Origin: Lineus longissimus
Taxonomy: Eukaryota; Nemertea; Pilidiophora; Heteronemertea; Lineidae
Assembly: GCF_910592395.1 (NCBI RefSeq)
Contig: NC_088326.1
Location: 11,105,001-11,169,000, forward strand
Length of the DNA stretch: 64,000 bases
Direction: 5' to 3'
The position numbers and the translations under genes were made by a program. This document shows positions 31,966-44,600 of the stretch, piece after piece (the first letter of the stretch is position 1; each line of letters begins with the position of its first letter). The notes beneath the pieces are model-generated. The model was not told the DNA's origin. It ran no database searches and worked only from the letters and a program-made list of their open reading frames with translations.

Positions 31966-32205
31966 TAGATTAGGCTTGGATCTTGGTGAGCTCTGCAACC
32001 CTTGCACGACATTGAGTAATAAAACGGTTCCTATGGACCTGTAGAACAAGTAGAGACGTCTGTTGCTATGTAACATGGTTACCATGGTTATGGTTACTAT
32101 GGTTACAGAGACCACCAAGATGGAGGGGCAGGCTGAGAGTGGAGTATCATCACTGTACAGCAAGCACCTGAAATAAGTTTACATTCTATTAGTAAAACAT
32201 TTGAT

Positions 32206-32365
32206 GGCAGCAATGTTGATACATGATGCCTGAAAATGGCATTTTTCAAGACGCAAAATTGGTATGAAAATGGCCTTTTTTGAAGGTGGCTATTATCAAG
32301 TTGACACACAATGCCTGAAAATGGCCCTTTTTGGAGGTGACAATGTTGATACAGGATGTCTGAAG
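32206..32365. repeat. Tandem repeat, about 50-65 bp, three units
   Basis: Units contain ATGCCTGAAAATGGC followed by a T run and CAATGTTGATACA. The sequence at 32382-32500 following it recurs at 47045-47170 (GGAATTGATACTGAACTGG, CACCAAACACCG), which marks a dispersed repeat. Confidence 0.55.
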
Positions 32366-32555
32366 TTTCCCTTCTTCTCTGTTTATGGAATTGATACTGA
32401 ACTGGAGGTATTTGTCGTTGCACCAAACACCGAGAGGATGGTGGTAGAACGTAGGCCGAAAGTGAGGCCCCTCGCCACAGTATTCGGTGAATATGAATTT
32501 GAACTGCTATAAATATGAATTCAACACATGGAAATCACTAAACCAGCCACTCTCC

Positions 32556-32561
32556 TTTATT
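32556..32561 (-). terminator. Candidate polyadenylation signal of Scribble
   Basis: AATAAA on the minus strand about 38 nt past the Scribble stop codon. The resulting 3' UTR would be short, so a later signal may be used. Confidence 0.35.
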
Positions 32562-32598
32562 TGAAATACGTACCAAGCTAATGGCTGGCTGTGGTACA

Positions 32599-32688
32599 TC
32601 ATGACAATTCTCCATTGGTGTTTCCATGGCGACCATCTGCGTCACTCTCTAATTCGAGCTCTACAATTTGTTGCTTTGTCGTTTCGAC
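32599..32688 (-). CDS. SCRIB: Scribble terminal coding exon
   Basis: After TGGTACTTTCAG the phase-0 frame reads VETTKQQIVELELESDADG then RHGNTNGELS and TGA. It continues the Glu-rich helix begun in the previous exon (VEYIEKTVEHE). The C-terminus ELS is not a standard PDZ-binding end. Confidence 0.75.
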   Translation of the reverse strand, partial: VETTKQQIVELELESDADGRHGNTNGELS

Positions 32689-35600
32689 CTGAAAGTACCA
32701 AGACGCAAAACTTTGACTTTATTTCACGTAACAGGATGAGATCGAGGGAGAAGGGTCTGCATGCTGTTATAAGCAATCGGGGGCAGAAAACAATTTAGTC
32801 TCTAACTGCGATACTGTCAGTCTACAGGGCGTACCATAAAAGACCAAACCAGAAAATGACGCTCTGTTGCACTGCTTCAAGTGCGTCGTCACAGCTTGCT
32901 TGGAATGTGAATTCCAACAGTCATCCAGGTTTCCTGATCTTAGATGTGATACGCTCTGGATATAGGACTAAGCGTTTTGAAAAAAACAGAGAGAAAGTCT
33001 TTGGAAATTAAAAAAAAACAACATTTATGACTATTATGACTAACTTCAATAAATTTGTTCTAATATCTATTTAATTCATTTTGTCTTTACACGCCGAATT
33101 CCACTATATTCAAGATATTGAAATGAACAAAAAAGAGAACATTATGATGGACACACATACAACATGCTCCCAACAAAAGACAGCTATTCACACCACGAAC
33201 CCCGGCAATCATCTGGTTGTTGAGATAGGACAAGCCGCTTCATACATGCACCAGGTAATGCCAAACATGCAGTCAGACACCGAATTCATCCTCCGACTTG
33301 AGACCATCGGAGTGAGCATTTTGTATTGTTAACTTCTGCACCAGTGCGTCATACCACAGTGGTGTGGAAATCAACAACAGAAATGGGTTGGTCCTGCATT
33401 GGAGTATGAATTTGGCTCAAGAAGGAAGGAGTGAGATGTATTTAGTCATATGTAACCCTTCCCGATAGGAATACCTGCATATTTAACTACAAATAACTCG
33501 ACTTCAATACGTATAACTGACCAGGAAAATCAGAATTTTAAAACTGAGGAGAAAGAGGTGTTTTCTCACCACCCAGTAAATTAATGAACTACAAACCACC
33601 CAAAAGGGATATAGCGTGTAATTACGCTTTTGAAACAGGCATAGGATGCGTCACCGTTATCATAATGAGCGTATGCAAATGAGTATGCAAATGAACCCTC
33701 AACCAATGAGGATGTAGGAGTGACCGGTCTAGTCTAGTGATGTAACTTGAAGGAAGTGATGTAACTTGAGTGGTTTTAAACATAGCTTGTTTTTGTTGTT
33801 GTGGATATTCATCGGAGAAGCACCTCAAAGTATATTTGCTTTAATGAGCATTTTCGTTTTCAAGTTTGATTTCATCCCAGATATTACCTCAAATGCTGAA
33901 CAGTGTTCTCAATATTAAGGTGGACCCGACAGAGCTGAAGTAATAATAGTGAGACAACACTGATGTGAACACCGATGATGACAGCATTGGGTGCTGGAAG
34001 AGGCTGATAAGTATGTCTAGAACAACATTTAATGACTGATATAGAATTTGGTTGGGTGTGCTTACAGATTTACAGTGCTGGTGCACAAAATTATAGGTAA
34101 TTTTCCAGAAATTCATGGAGTATTGGTCCAAAGTTTTCAGGTATTAAGTTGTTCTTTCTGTTTATTATGATTGTATAACTTATTGTTCATTTGTTCTGTT
34201 GGCTGAGTAGGTATGTTGCTGCAATGCGTGACAAAATATTGCTTGTCGGCAGGTCAGACTGTTAATACTGATGGCGATCGCAGGTCACTCTGATCACTGA
34301 TTTATATCGCAGGTACCTGCAATGACCACTACATACAAGCAATTTGAGTCGCATGCAATCATGATAGCTGTTCACTGGGACAAATATTGCTTCTCTGTGG
34401 ATTGCTTTGCTGTGATGAAGGACTGAAGGGAACAGCATGACTTGGAGGAAGGCATTTTATACAGTGTTTATAAAATTTCCTCAAAATGGCAGTGATCAAG
34501 TTTGTGGGGAAAGGAATTCTGGGATAGAGAGGTTGAGGTGGGCAACATTTATATGAGCGAGGCGAGATAGCCTTCTTGAACAGTTTTACAACATTTTGAA
34601 ACTCAGTTAATTGGTCTGTGGTATCCACCTCCTGCTTTCTATAACTATATCTCCAAACAAATTTCGACACTCAATAAGGCAAGGCAAGTCCTAGAGGCTA
34701 TGCGATTTTCGATAATGTACCGGTAGGCTAAGATTTACGTGAAGGCGAAGCTGGTTTTAAATGCTGGAGATCACATTTCAGATCATTTTAACTGCTATCA
34801 AAAAATGGCTGGGTTCTTTGGTGAGCAATTTCTACATAATGGCTCCCCTCATATACAGGACAGTTTGCCAAGAATTCATAGAGCCTGACAAAGGATTAAG
34901 CCAAATGAGTTCACAGCTGAGTTCAACTGAACCAGATAGTCGTTCTGCAACATTAAAACAAGACTTGCACAGTAAGCAGTCAAAAGCATGAATAGTCCAG
35001 CCGATTTAGCATCAAAGCTTAACTGACTGGACTATGACCTTTTCAATTTCCAAGAACTTTTCAAACATCAGCAAATTCTAAATATATCTAATTTGCTTGC
35101 ACTCAAAACTTACATGTTTTCTAAAACACCTCAACAGACACATGTTTCTCAAACAGGAAATGACATCACAGAAAGCAGGAAGTGACATCATCAAGCGACC
35201 AAAATGAGCGTCAAACTAGACCGGTCACAAAAACAGCCCAAGGAACAAACCGGCGTATACACTACCTCGTGTTCAACCGTTTTTTCAATATATTCAACCG
35301 TTCGAAATGCCTTTTTTCCGTTTTCATCGATATATTCTTCCGTTTTTCGGACAATTTTCTCGTCCAAGACTCGGGAGCGCTCCTGGACCTGAGTATTGCC
35401 ATCACGTGTGTTAACTTTTAGTTTTTTGTAATCGTTATGGTTTTTCTCCTGGTGCTAGCGAGACAGGAAAAATGATTGTTAAAGTTAGAAGTTAGTAATC
35501 AAGGGTAGGCCAAAGGGGCCTAGAATAGTACCTGGGCCCCCCACTCTCTGGTTTGGGAGGGCAACACTTTTGGCCAACTCTTCGGGAGAGTACCCAAATG

Positions 35601-38600
35601 TAGGGAGTCATTTTAAAGAATATTTTAGTTCGGGCAACACTTTGGGCCAACTCCTCAGTAGAAATACTAAGGGCCAAATTCATAAAGGGCGTTTAAGGGT
35701 TAGACGTGTGTAACTTCTCCCTGATCAGTTTCAGGGCCTATTCATATTCTGTGAAGATTTACATGAAGGACCTGAATATGTCTATTCAGTAGTTAAACGC
35801 TGTTTTAAGCTAAACGCCCTTTATGAATTTGGCCCTAAATCTTTGAGTCCTTTTAAGCAAGACTTTGATTGTGGGCAATTTTTTCCAGAATTCTGGGAGG
35901 AATTCCTCCAGGAAAATATTTGGCTGTAGGGTGCTATGAAAGTTTTTTCCTCGTTTAGGGAGATGGGGGGCTTGAGAGATTGGTTAAAGTTTAATGGGTT
36001 CTTCCAAATTCAGGAACCAGTAGTGGCCTCCACTCAACTCAGGGAGAGAGGGGCCAGGGAGTTGTATCGTACACAGACCATTTGGCAGTTATGACAACAC
36101 CTCAATAATTGACGCAGATGAGGTGGTTCCAAGAACGGACGAGGCCCAATGAGCTGATGCATAATCTGTCATCAAGTGGACGATGTTAGTAATTAGTTGA
36201 TTAATAAGTGCAGTAGAACCACTCTAATGAAGACACCCGCAAGTGCTGTCCTTAATAGAGAGGTGTCCTGATTAGAGAGGTCCAATTGAATGAAAACAAC
36301 CAATTTGGGTCCAAAACTTTGAATTTCTCTATTAAGGACACCCTCGGGACTGGCAAGTGCTGTCCTTATAGAGAGGTGTCCTGATTAGCATGGTTAAATT
36401 GAATCGAAACAAGGACCAAAATTAGTGTCCTTAAGATTGGGTGTCCTCGATGGAGAGTCTGAGGGAGGTTCCAATGTATGTGCTTGGTTACCAAAGTTTA
36501 GACTTGGTTTTTTACCCCGATTTAATTCTATTCCCCAACACAGCATTCAGAGGGAAAACATTAAACAGACACGAAAAAGCATTCTCTCAAATTCAGAAAT
36601 TAAATCAAGAAATCAAATTAAACTTAACATTACTGCAATTCACAAAACGATCTATTGAAGATAATCATGCCAACATTTTTAGAAAATATGCTACGAAATG
36701 CTTTTAAAATCGAAATGTTTTTTCACCCGAAGTTAAGATCACAAACAGAAGTTGACATGAACTTCAATTTGTTACATCAGGTGCATCTAATATGTTTGTT
36801 GTTGTTACACCTGGTTTGACATAAGACATCAACTGTCGTCTGCTCTTACCTCTTCTTCCTTATTATTTTTTGAGCTGTTATCTGCAAAGAGAAGACAAGA
36901 CTTTAATTTTGAAGTTTCTACATTCAGTCTAGAAGGGGGTGGAAATCCATCCACACCATTTTGGATGAATATCTATCATAAAATCACCTATAACTTTGCT
37001 TAACACCTACCGGTATCCCCAAAAAAAGGAATATATCATAAAATGACCTATAACTTTGCTTGACACCTACCGGTACCCCCCAAAAAAGAATCTATCATAA
37101 AATCACCTATAACTTTGCTTAACACCTACCGGTACCCCCCAAAAAAGAATCTATCATAAAATGACCTATAACTTTGCTTGACACCTACCGGTACCCCCCA
37201 AAAAAGAATCTATCATAAAATCACCTATAACTTTGCTTAACACCTACCGGTACCCCCCAAAAAAGAATCTATCATAAAATCACCTATAACTTTGCTTAAC
37301 ACCTACCGGTACCTCCCAAAAAAGAATCTATCATCAAATCACCTATAACTTTGCTTAACACCTACCGGTACCCCCCCAAAAAAGAATCTATCATCAAATC
37401 ACCTATAACTTTGCTAAACACCTACCGGTACCCCCCCCAAAAAAGAATCTATCATAAAATCACCTATAACTTTGCTAAACACCTACTGGTAGGCCTACCC
37501 CCAAAAAGTGCATCTGATCCAGGGTCTTAGTTTCTACCCCCCTGAACAGTGCTGCCACCCCTTAGTCTAGTTAAACACCCAGCACTTTGATAGCTTTACT
37601 TACCACCTATGTCTATATCGACAGCTCCTAGTCGTTCCCTATCACCGTCAGTTTGTTCCGATAATTCCTTGACCTTCGCGATGACTAACTGAGCCTTGAT
37701 CGCATCCTCCTCTAACGATTTCATCCTGCAATGAAACAAATCAAATTTTGGAGGAAATAGAAAAATATATTTCTTCCTTGATGAGTATTTCCTCCAATTT
37801 AGGCCCACACAATCTTTTGTTAGAAAATGGCTTGTCTGTGAATTAATTTTGTCAATTTCGTTTGCCAATGAATTGAACCCTCTTCCCATCCACATTTCAG
37901 TGAATACGAATTTGCAGAGACGTATCAAAGGGAGACTGTAGACTTGACTTCGGCAGATTATATTTTGAGCCCACGTACCTTGCTGCCCGCCACTCGGCCC
38001 GCTTCTCCGCCTCTCGTACCCGCTCCTCGGGCGTCAAGCTCTTATCACCGCCACCACCAACACTCTCCACGCTAGTCTTCATCTCGTTTGAGCGCCGACG
38101 CTCAGCCTTTATAGTCCGAACAGGGGGTCCACTAGGGGTCGCACTGAAAGTAAACAGGACACGCTATGGTAATCCAGGCAATGAACGGTGATTTTCATCC
38201 AACTGAAATGCCATGCTGACCTTTGGGGCCAGATTCAACAGTCTTAGACACTAAAAACCTAGCTGCAGTAACCATGTGAATTTCATCCACTTGAAATGCC
38301 AAGCTGACCTTTAGGGCCAGATTAACCAGTTTTGGATACTCGAAAATCAAACCTAACTTAAAAACACTGAAATTTTTGCGAGCGTTTTATTTACGCAATC
38401 TCTGCAATGCAACAGACAACGCCCAGTATGATTAGATCTTCACCCATCTCAGTGTCAAATAGTTCACCGATTTCCCACCGATCCAATTTCTGATAGCGTC
38501 ATTCGGAACCATCTATCATTCAAAACGTCTCTCGACTAATATTAGCGTAAAAGAGTGACTCACAGCTGCAAAAAATGCACTCCAGTTCTGCATCATGCAA

Positions 38601-41600
38601 ATATTTGTCGAGCTAGCATGCTAACATGCACCAACATTAAATGGTAGGCTAGTCCCGACATGTTTGTCTAGCAACAAATCAAACGTCTGGGTCCGCTCTG
38701 TTGTTTTATCGGGGCACGTTTATCGTGTTTTTTGCTGACTCATCAAGTTTGTCTGGACTGTTGAGGACAGGGATTTCAGGGAGTTTTCTAATCATGTTCT
38801 TTCATGCTTGCTGATCCTGCTTTTTGCTTCTCCAATACTTCAACATTTTTAGGTTTGTGGTCCGTTATTTCAGATCTTTGTCACATTTTTAAGGATTTGC
38901 GAGTCCACACCAGGCTATCAGTGACAAAATTGATGTCATGTCTCTGTCCTACTGCAATACCCCAGTGACTGACAGCAAGACCTTACAACAGCCATGCTTT
39001 TGCTGGTACCCCATTTACATGACAAAACTGTAGAAGACAAACAACACGAGTAGGAAAATTTAACCATGCTTCATAATAAATAAATAAATGGAACAAAAGA
39101 CTTCAATCAAAACACACAAAGAGATGACAACATCCAAGTTTACCTGCTGTTCATTAAGCTGCAGAAAGATATAATGTATGAATTTAAATAGGAGTGCTTG
39201 TGGGTGCAAGACAATTGGGGTGGGCGGTCATAGTATCGAGGAGCAACAGAACATGTCTTTGTCAATTTCACCATTGTGTTGATAGAAGTTGGTTGTTAAT
39301 CTTCATCTGACATTTGAAATCTCGCCTAAGCGATCATTTTGCTCACCTAGTAAACAATTTATCATACTCCGCGTTGTCTTCATTAAAGTTCTTCATAATC
39401 TCCTCTTGTGACATCGATGATAATTTCTTCTCTGAAAAATTGAAAATATTTCCTGAACATCCTGCAAAATACGGTTTGACCTGAAATAAAATTTGCTAAA
39501 TTATTGCATGGTGAAAGAGAGATTAGAGGCATGATGAATTCTCAAACTATTGATAAGAATAAATCATTATTGTTATGTGAAGTACAAAGATGAGATAACA
39601 GGAGACTTTTTGCAAAATTTGGCAAAACAATCGGCTCGCTAATGTTCTCCATCCAATCTCATCAATATTTCAAACGGTTCCCCACTAAGACTCTTATGAG
39701 ATTCTGCGGGGTTATGTTCAGATAAATTTCACTGCTTTCCCAAGGGTTCCCTGATAACATTGTTACAAAGAGAATATTAGTATAATGGAATTCACCCTTG
39801 GGGGAACATCCGATATCAGACAGAGGACCTAAATGTGGAAGTTGTGTCTGAACGAAAACATCTTCAACAGGTGCAATGTGGCACCCTTCTACCAAGTAAA
39901 GAATAAGAATAAGATAAGAATAGTTTTTTTTCATACAAATTCCCTAGCCTACAAATGATGTTCATGGTTCCGTGGATTTATGATGCTGTGTTCGGAGAAA
40001 GGTCATTGTTTTCCCGAGGGTCATTAGATAACGTTGGTACATCGAGAATATCGGTGGAATTCTCCCTCTAGGGGCAACAGAAACGAGATAAGCTGATGAT
40101 ATGGAAGTGGTGTCTGCACTGAAACATTTTCAACAGGTGCAGTGTCATCCTTCTCCGGTGTTTCCGAGTAGAGCTTTTTTTTCCACACAAATCCCCTACC
40201 CTATTAAGGTGTTCATGATTCTGAGGTTTATAACCTCGTGTTCGGAGAAAGGTCATTGACTTCGAGAGGTTTCCATGATAAAGTTTTGACAAAGAGAATA
40301 TTAGTATGATGAAATTCACCCAAGGGGATCACACGAACGTCGAATATCAGAGGAGCTGAATATGGAAGTCGAATCTGCACTGAGACATCAATGTGCTTTC
40401 ACATCACATGAAAGATTTTACAATGGGGTACTTCTACTGCGGTTGCTGTTTATTTCTGGATAAGGCAATCAGGAGTGGGAAGACACTCCCGTTAGGCCTT
40501 TGAAAGATGAAAACGAAGCTTTGTTCCACCACATGAAAACTTTTCCGTTGGTTCTGAGCCAACTCTAAGACATGCTCATCTCCACTCGACCCCCATCCCC
40601 ATCCATCTTATATTCTGGCAAATTGAAGGAACCAGGTGCAGTCCCAAGGGGCGAGGCCCAACAGATGCACGCCCGTTCTTATATTGTGAAATCTGACGAT
40701 GAAATAGTGGAATACGCCAGGAATTTTGATGAGAAATGCAGAGCACACCCCCTCTTTTTCGGCTCCAGGATCCGCCCCAAGGAACAATTTTTAATATGAT
40801 CATCCCTTCTTGAAAAACTTGTATTGGACTGGTAACTATGATTGCCACCTTTTGGCAATAAGCCCCAAATAGCCACAAGATTGTCATCTTGATGATCAAG
40901 TTGTGTTGAAAATACGCCCTGGGTTGGATCCCAGCGAGAACCGAGGATTGTATATATGGATAAACCCGCATGGCTTCGGAGGGACTAAAATTGTTTGCCC
41001 TTCACAGTCCTTCCCCACCCACACCTATTAGGAAAATGTCATCTCCTCAGGTCTTGCTTTTATGAAAATATTCCATGATTCTGTAACCATGACAATTAGC
41101 CCCGCTACATTTTAATTGTTAACGCTAACTTACTATCGTGACGAAATGGTATCATCTAGAAGCAGGAGTTGCCATTGTCATGTTGAGTAGATTACAGTGG
41201 CTGTTTTCTGTCGGCTGGATGATTCTGGTCCCATTGCATGCTGGGAGCTACTCAATCAAACCAATACGAGACGAATACACTTTTTAACCCCATTTTTGAC
41301 TTGAGATATATCTTGTCCCGATATTCACTGCACACATCGTGCCCATGACAAGGACTTACATAAAGGACTGACTGCAGCTGTAGGATGTCATTATACTGTG
41401 TGTTCCCACCCATGGTGGGACTCACAAGATCGAGACAAGTCAAGAAAGAACAGACAACAGTCCCTTTAACAACTCTAGCTAATCTCACTTGGGAACACGG
41501 CAAAGTACCCTTCTTTCAACTCAAGCTAAAAATGCCCATAGCATCTTTATAAAATACCTTTGTCGATTTCTTTTCCATGGGATCATATCCGTGACATGGA

Positions 41601-44600
41601 AAGCTACTTAGTGTCGCCTCCTTTCAATAAGAATACGTATCCTGTGGCGAGATGGTAATTGGATTCGGTTCTGGCTGTCAAGGATGTGGTCAATAGAACT
41701 TGGTCAAGGTCGGTCAATGAGCAACTGGTATGACACAAGCAGGATTGCGAGTTAAGGCGTTGCACAAAGCACAATACAGAAGGTTGTGTTTTCATGTGCT
41801 AGTATAAGTTGACACAGAAAAGATTATATACTTATGATTTTTAATGCCTTTCAAAATATCAATATTCCATTTATCAAACGTCTGCCAGATGAAATCAAAC
41901 AAATTGGAACAAGGTATTGATCCTAGCTACATCTGGTAGAAATTCTGTAATCAAAAGTTGATAATCTTTTTTTAGTGACACCTAGTATGATCTTTTTTCC
42001 ATGGTAGGCTGACTGCATGCAACCTTTGTGAGACAACTAAGGCCCATCCATGCTTTTTTGCGCACATTTGACAAATTTGACAAATGATAATCCAAGCTTT
42101 GTACTTCACTGAACAACAATTTACCAAAATCAACAATTATCCTTTAAAAGATACATGCTAGACATCATTGGGTAGTTTATGAATGATACCCACACAACTC
42201 TAAATGGTGTGAAACCAGCCTTGACAAAAGTGGCAACATCCTATTCTCAAATGCCTGGGCTCAAATGCAGGATAACCCTAATAATCCATGTCGCTACATC
42301 ATGAAGCATTTCATAATCAGCGAGGAGAGGAAGTGTGTAAAAGACCATGGCATCAAGGATGGAGGTATCAAATACAGAAGGTTATCAATGATATGTGATA
42401 ACGGCAATTTGTATGAAATATGCAAATTTGCCCGTTTCATGATCAGCGCCCATAGTCTGTGACCTCCATTGTGGAGCAAGAAGGCCAACAAATATGTTTC
42501 CGAAAAAAAGCCAGTTGTGACATCAAAATCAAAATCAAAAGATAACAGAGGCTCATACCATCTCTGAATAGTAATTTAAATTTTTGGTTTGAACAAAGAT
42601 GATGAAGAGAAGTTCATCTAAATAACAGACCTTCCCACGATTGTTCAGTATTGAGAATCTTTATGATGAAGAAACATCTCAGATATAAGCCTTCCCACGT
42701 TTTCTTAGTATTGAGCTTTTATAGATTTAAGTTCTGACAGATCAATCGGAACAAATTAGGTTTTAGGTCTCAAGAAGTTATAAAGCAGACAAAGGTTAAG
42801 TTCGATGAATCCAACTCACATTGGGACAGACGACAGGTATTGACACATCATCCACAACTGTGTTAGAATACCGAATGTCATCATCAAAAACATCGCACTC
42901 CAGGCCACACAGGAAGCCGTATTTACATTTTAACAACGCACACAACAATCCTACCTTCTGCCTCCTTCATTTTGGCCACCTCGTCCGCAGACAGATATGA
43001 AAATTTCCTTCTTCCTGCGAAAAGACAAGTTACGACAAAGCGATGTTTATGTGGTCAATAACAGGCGTGTTTCAAAACGCAGTAATGGAAACTGGACCGC
43101 TTGGATTGATACATTTATCAGATTTCGATTATTAGCAAATTTTGGGCAGCATCAAAGTTCAGTTCTGTCAGGATCTGCGGCCATAGCGAAGGGCCTTTTT
43201 GGGCTCCACTAATAGGAGAGCCGATTGGAGATGCCACCAATGGAAGATCAGTTTGGCGCTCCACCAACAGAAGAGCAGATTGGCGAGCCAATAGTGGCAC
43301 AGAACTGGAAAGAGGCAAATTTCAAAACATTTTCAGATATTCATGAAATTAGGATTGATCCAAACATTAAAAAAAATCTTTTGTTCAAATAATTTCCAAA
43401 ATATTTTGAAGTCCAGAATCCATTACAATAAAATAGACAACCAGAATCGAGGGTAAATATCACGTTGCCTCAGCAACCTCACCTCCTTCCTTCGGCTTTT
43501 CATCTTGCTGTTCTTGAATTTCTTTTTCAAAATATTTTTTCTTTTCGCTAAATGTCAACTTCTCGTTGCCCTCTGCGTCGAACATTGCGGGATTCTAAAA
43601 ATAGAAACAAATGAAAATTAAATTCAGTGGCGATGAAAGAACACTTCCGAGAATAGCAACGGTTTTAAAAGCAGCTCTTAGCAGCAGTTCATTGGACTGC
43701 TTCTCTTAGCTCTCGGCCCTTGAATGAAGCGGAGTTTGTCTGTTGCATTGAAATTCTGTAAGGAAATGTGTACGACATAAATTTAAAAAAAAAAATGTTG
43801 AGTATGTAAATGTAATGTTTGGGGGTTGGGAAGACCCACCCCCTAACTCTTATGAAAGCTTTGAACTTGACCATAACACTTTTGGAACACACCAGGAATT
43901 TTGATGAGAAATGCAGGGCACGCCTGGTCCTTTTGAGCTCCTGGATTCGCCCCTGACAAACAGGAAAGGGTTATGATGTCCATCACCCCTTCTATGATTC
44001 ACCAAGTGTTATAGTGTGTCATGGAGTAATTCCTCATTAATTCCATAAGCCCTGTCTACTGTCGGCTAATTACGTGCTGCATCTGTTTAAAATATGGTTG
44101 CAGCCTCCTCATAGATTTCAGAGAGAGACTCTGATGAATCTGGCTTGATCTGGTCATATCATCTCTTCAGACTCAAGACGAGAATTACCAGATTTAGAAG
44201 GTATTTGTGGATTTTCTGGTCGTAAGTTGAAATATCGGAATATGAGGGCAATTTTGGACAGACATGAGATAGATATGGCATGCTTGATGTTATCAGAATT
44301 TCCAAATCATCTAGCTTTCCTGTGATTTTGCTCGAAGATTTGAAAGCAGATTCTGCTCGTGTTCTGTCCCTGCTACCAGTGGTTCAAACTTTCTATTCCA
44401 TGTATTCCCGCCAAAAGATGCGGTTAAGCTGCGTACAGCTAAATTAAACTGGATTATGGCTGGAGCATTTTTGGTGCATCCTATACATATGGATATCTGA
44501 TGACGTCATGGCTAATTTGTAAACATCATACGCGCACACTCTCATATCTCTTCAACATGGTTTTCATTTATAAAAGTCGCGAAAAGTGTTCTGTTTCGTT

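Noticed and set aside
34359-34670. 103-codon minus-strand frame in a Scribble intron
   Set aside because: No splice support for joining to Scribble, no recognised domain; plausible by chance.
36971-37507. Evenly spaced repeats resembling a CRISPR array
   Set aside because: The units are contiguous 59-bp copies without unique spacers, in a eukaryotic intron.
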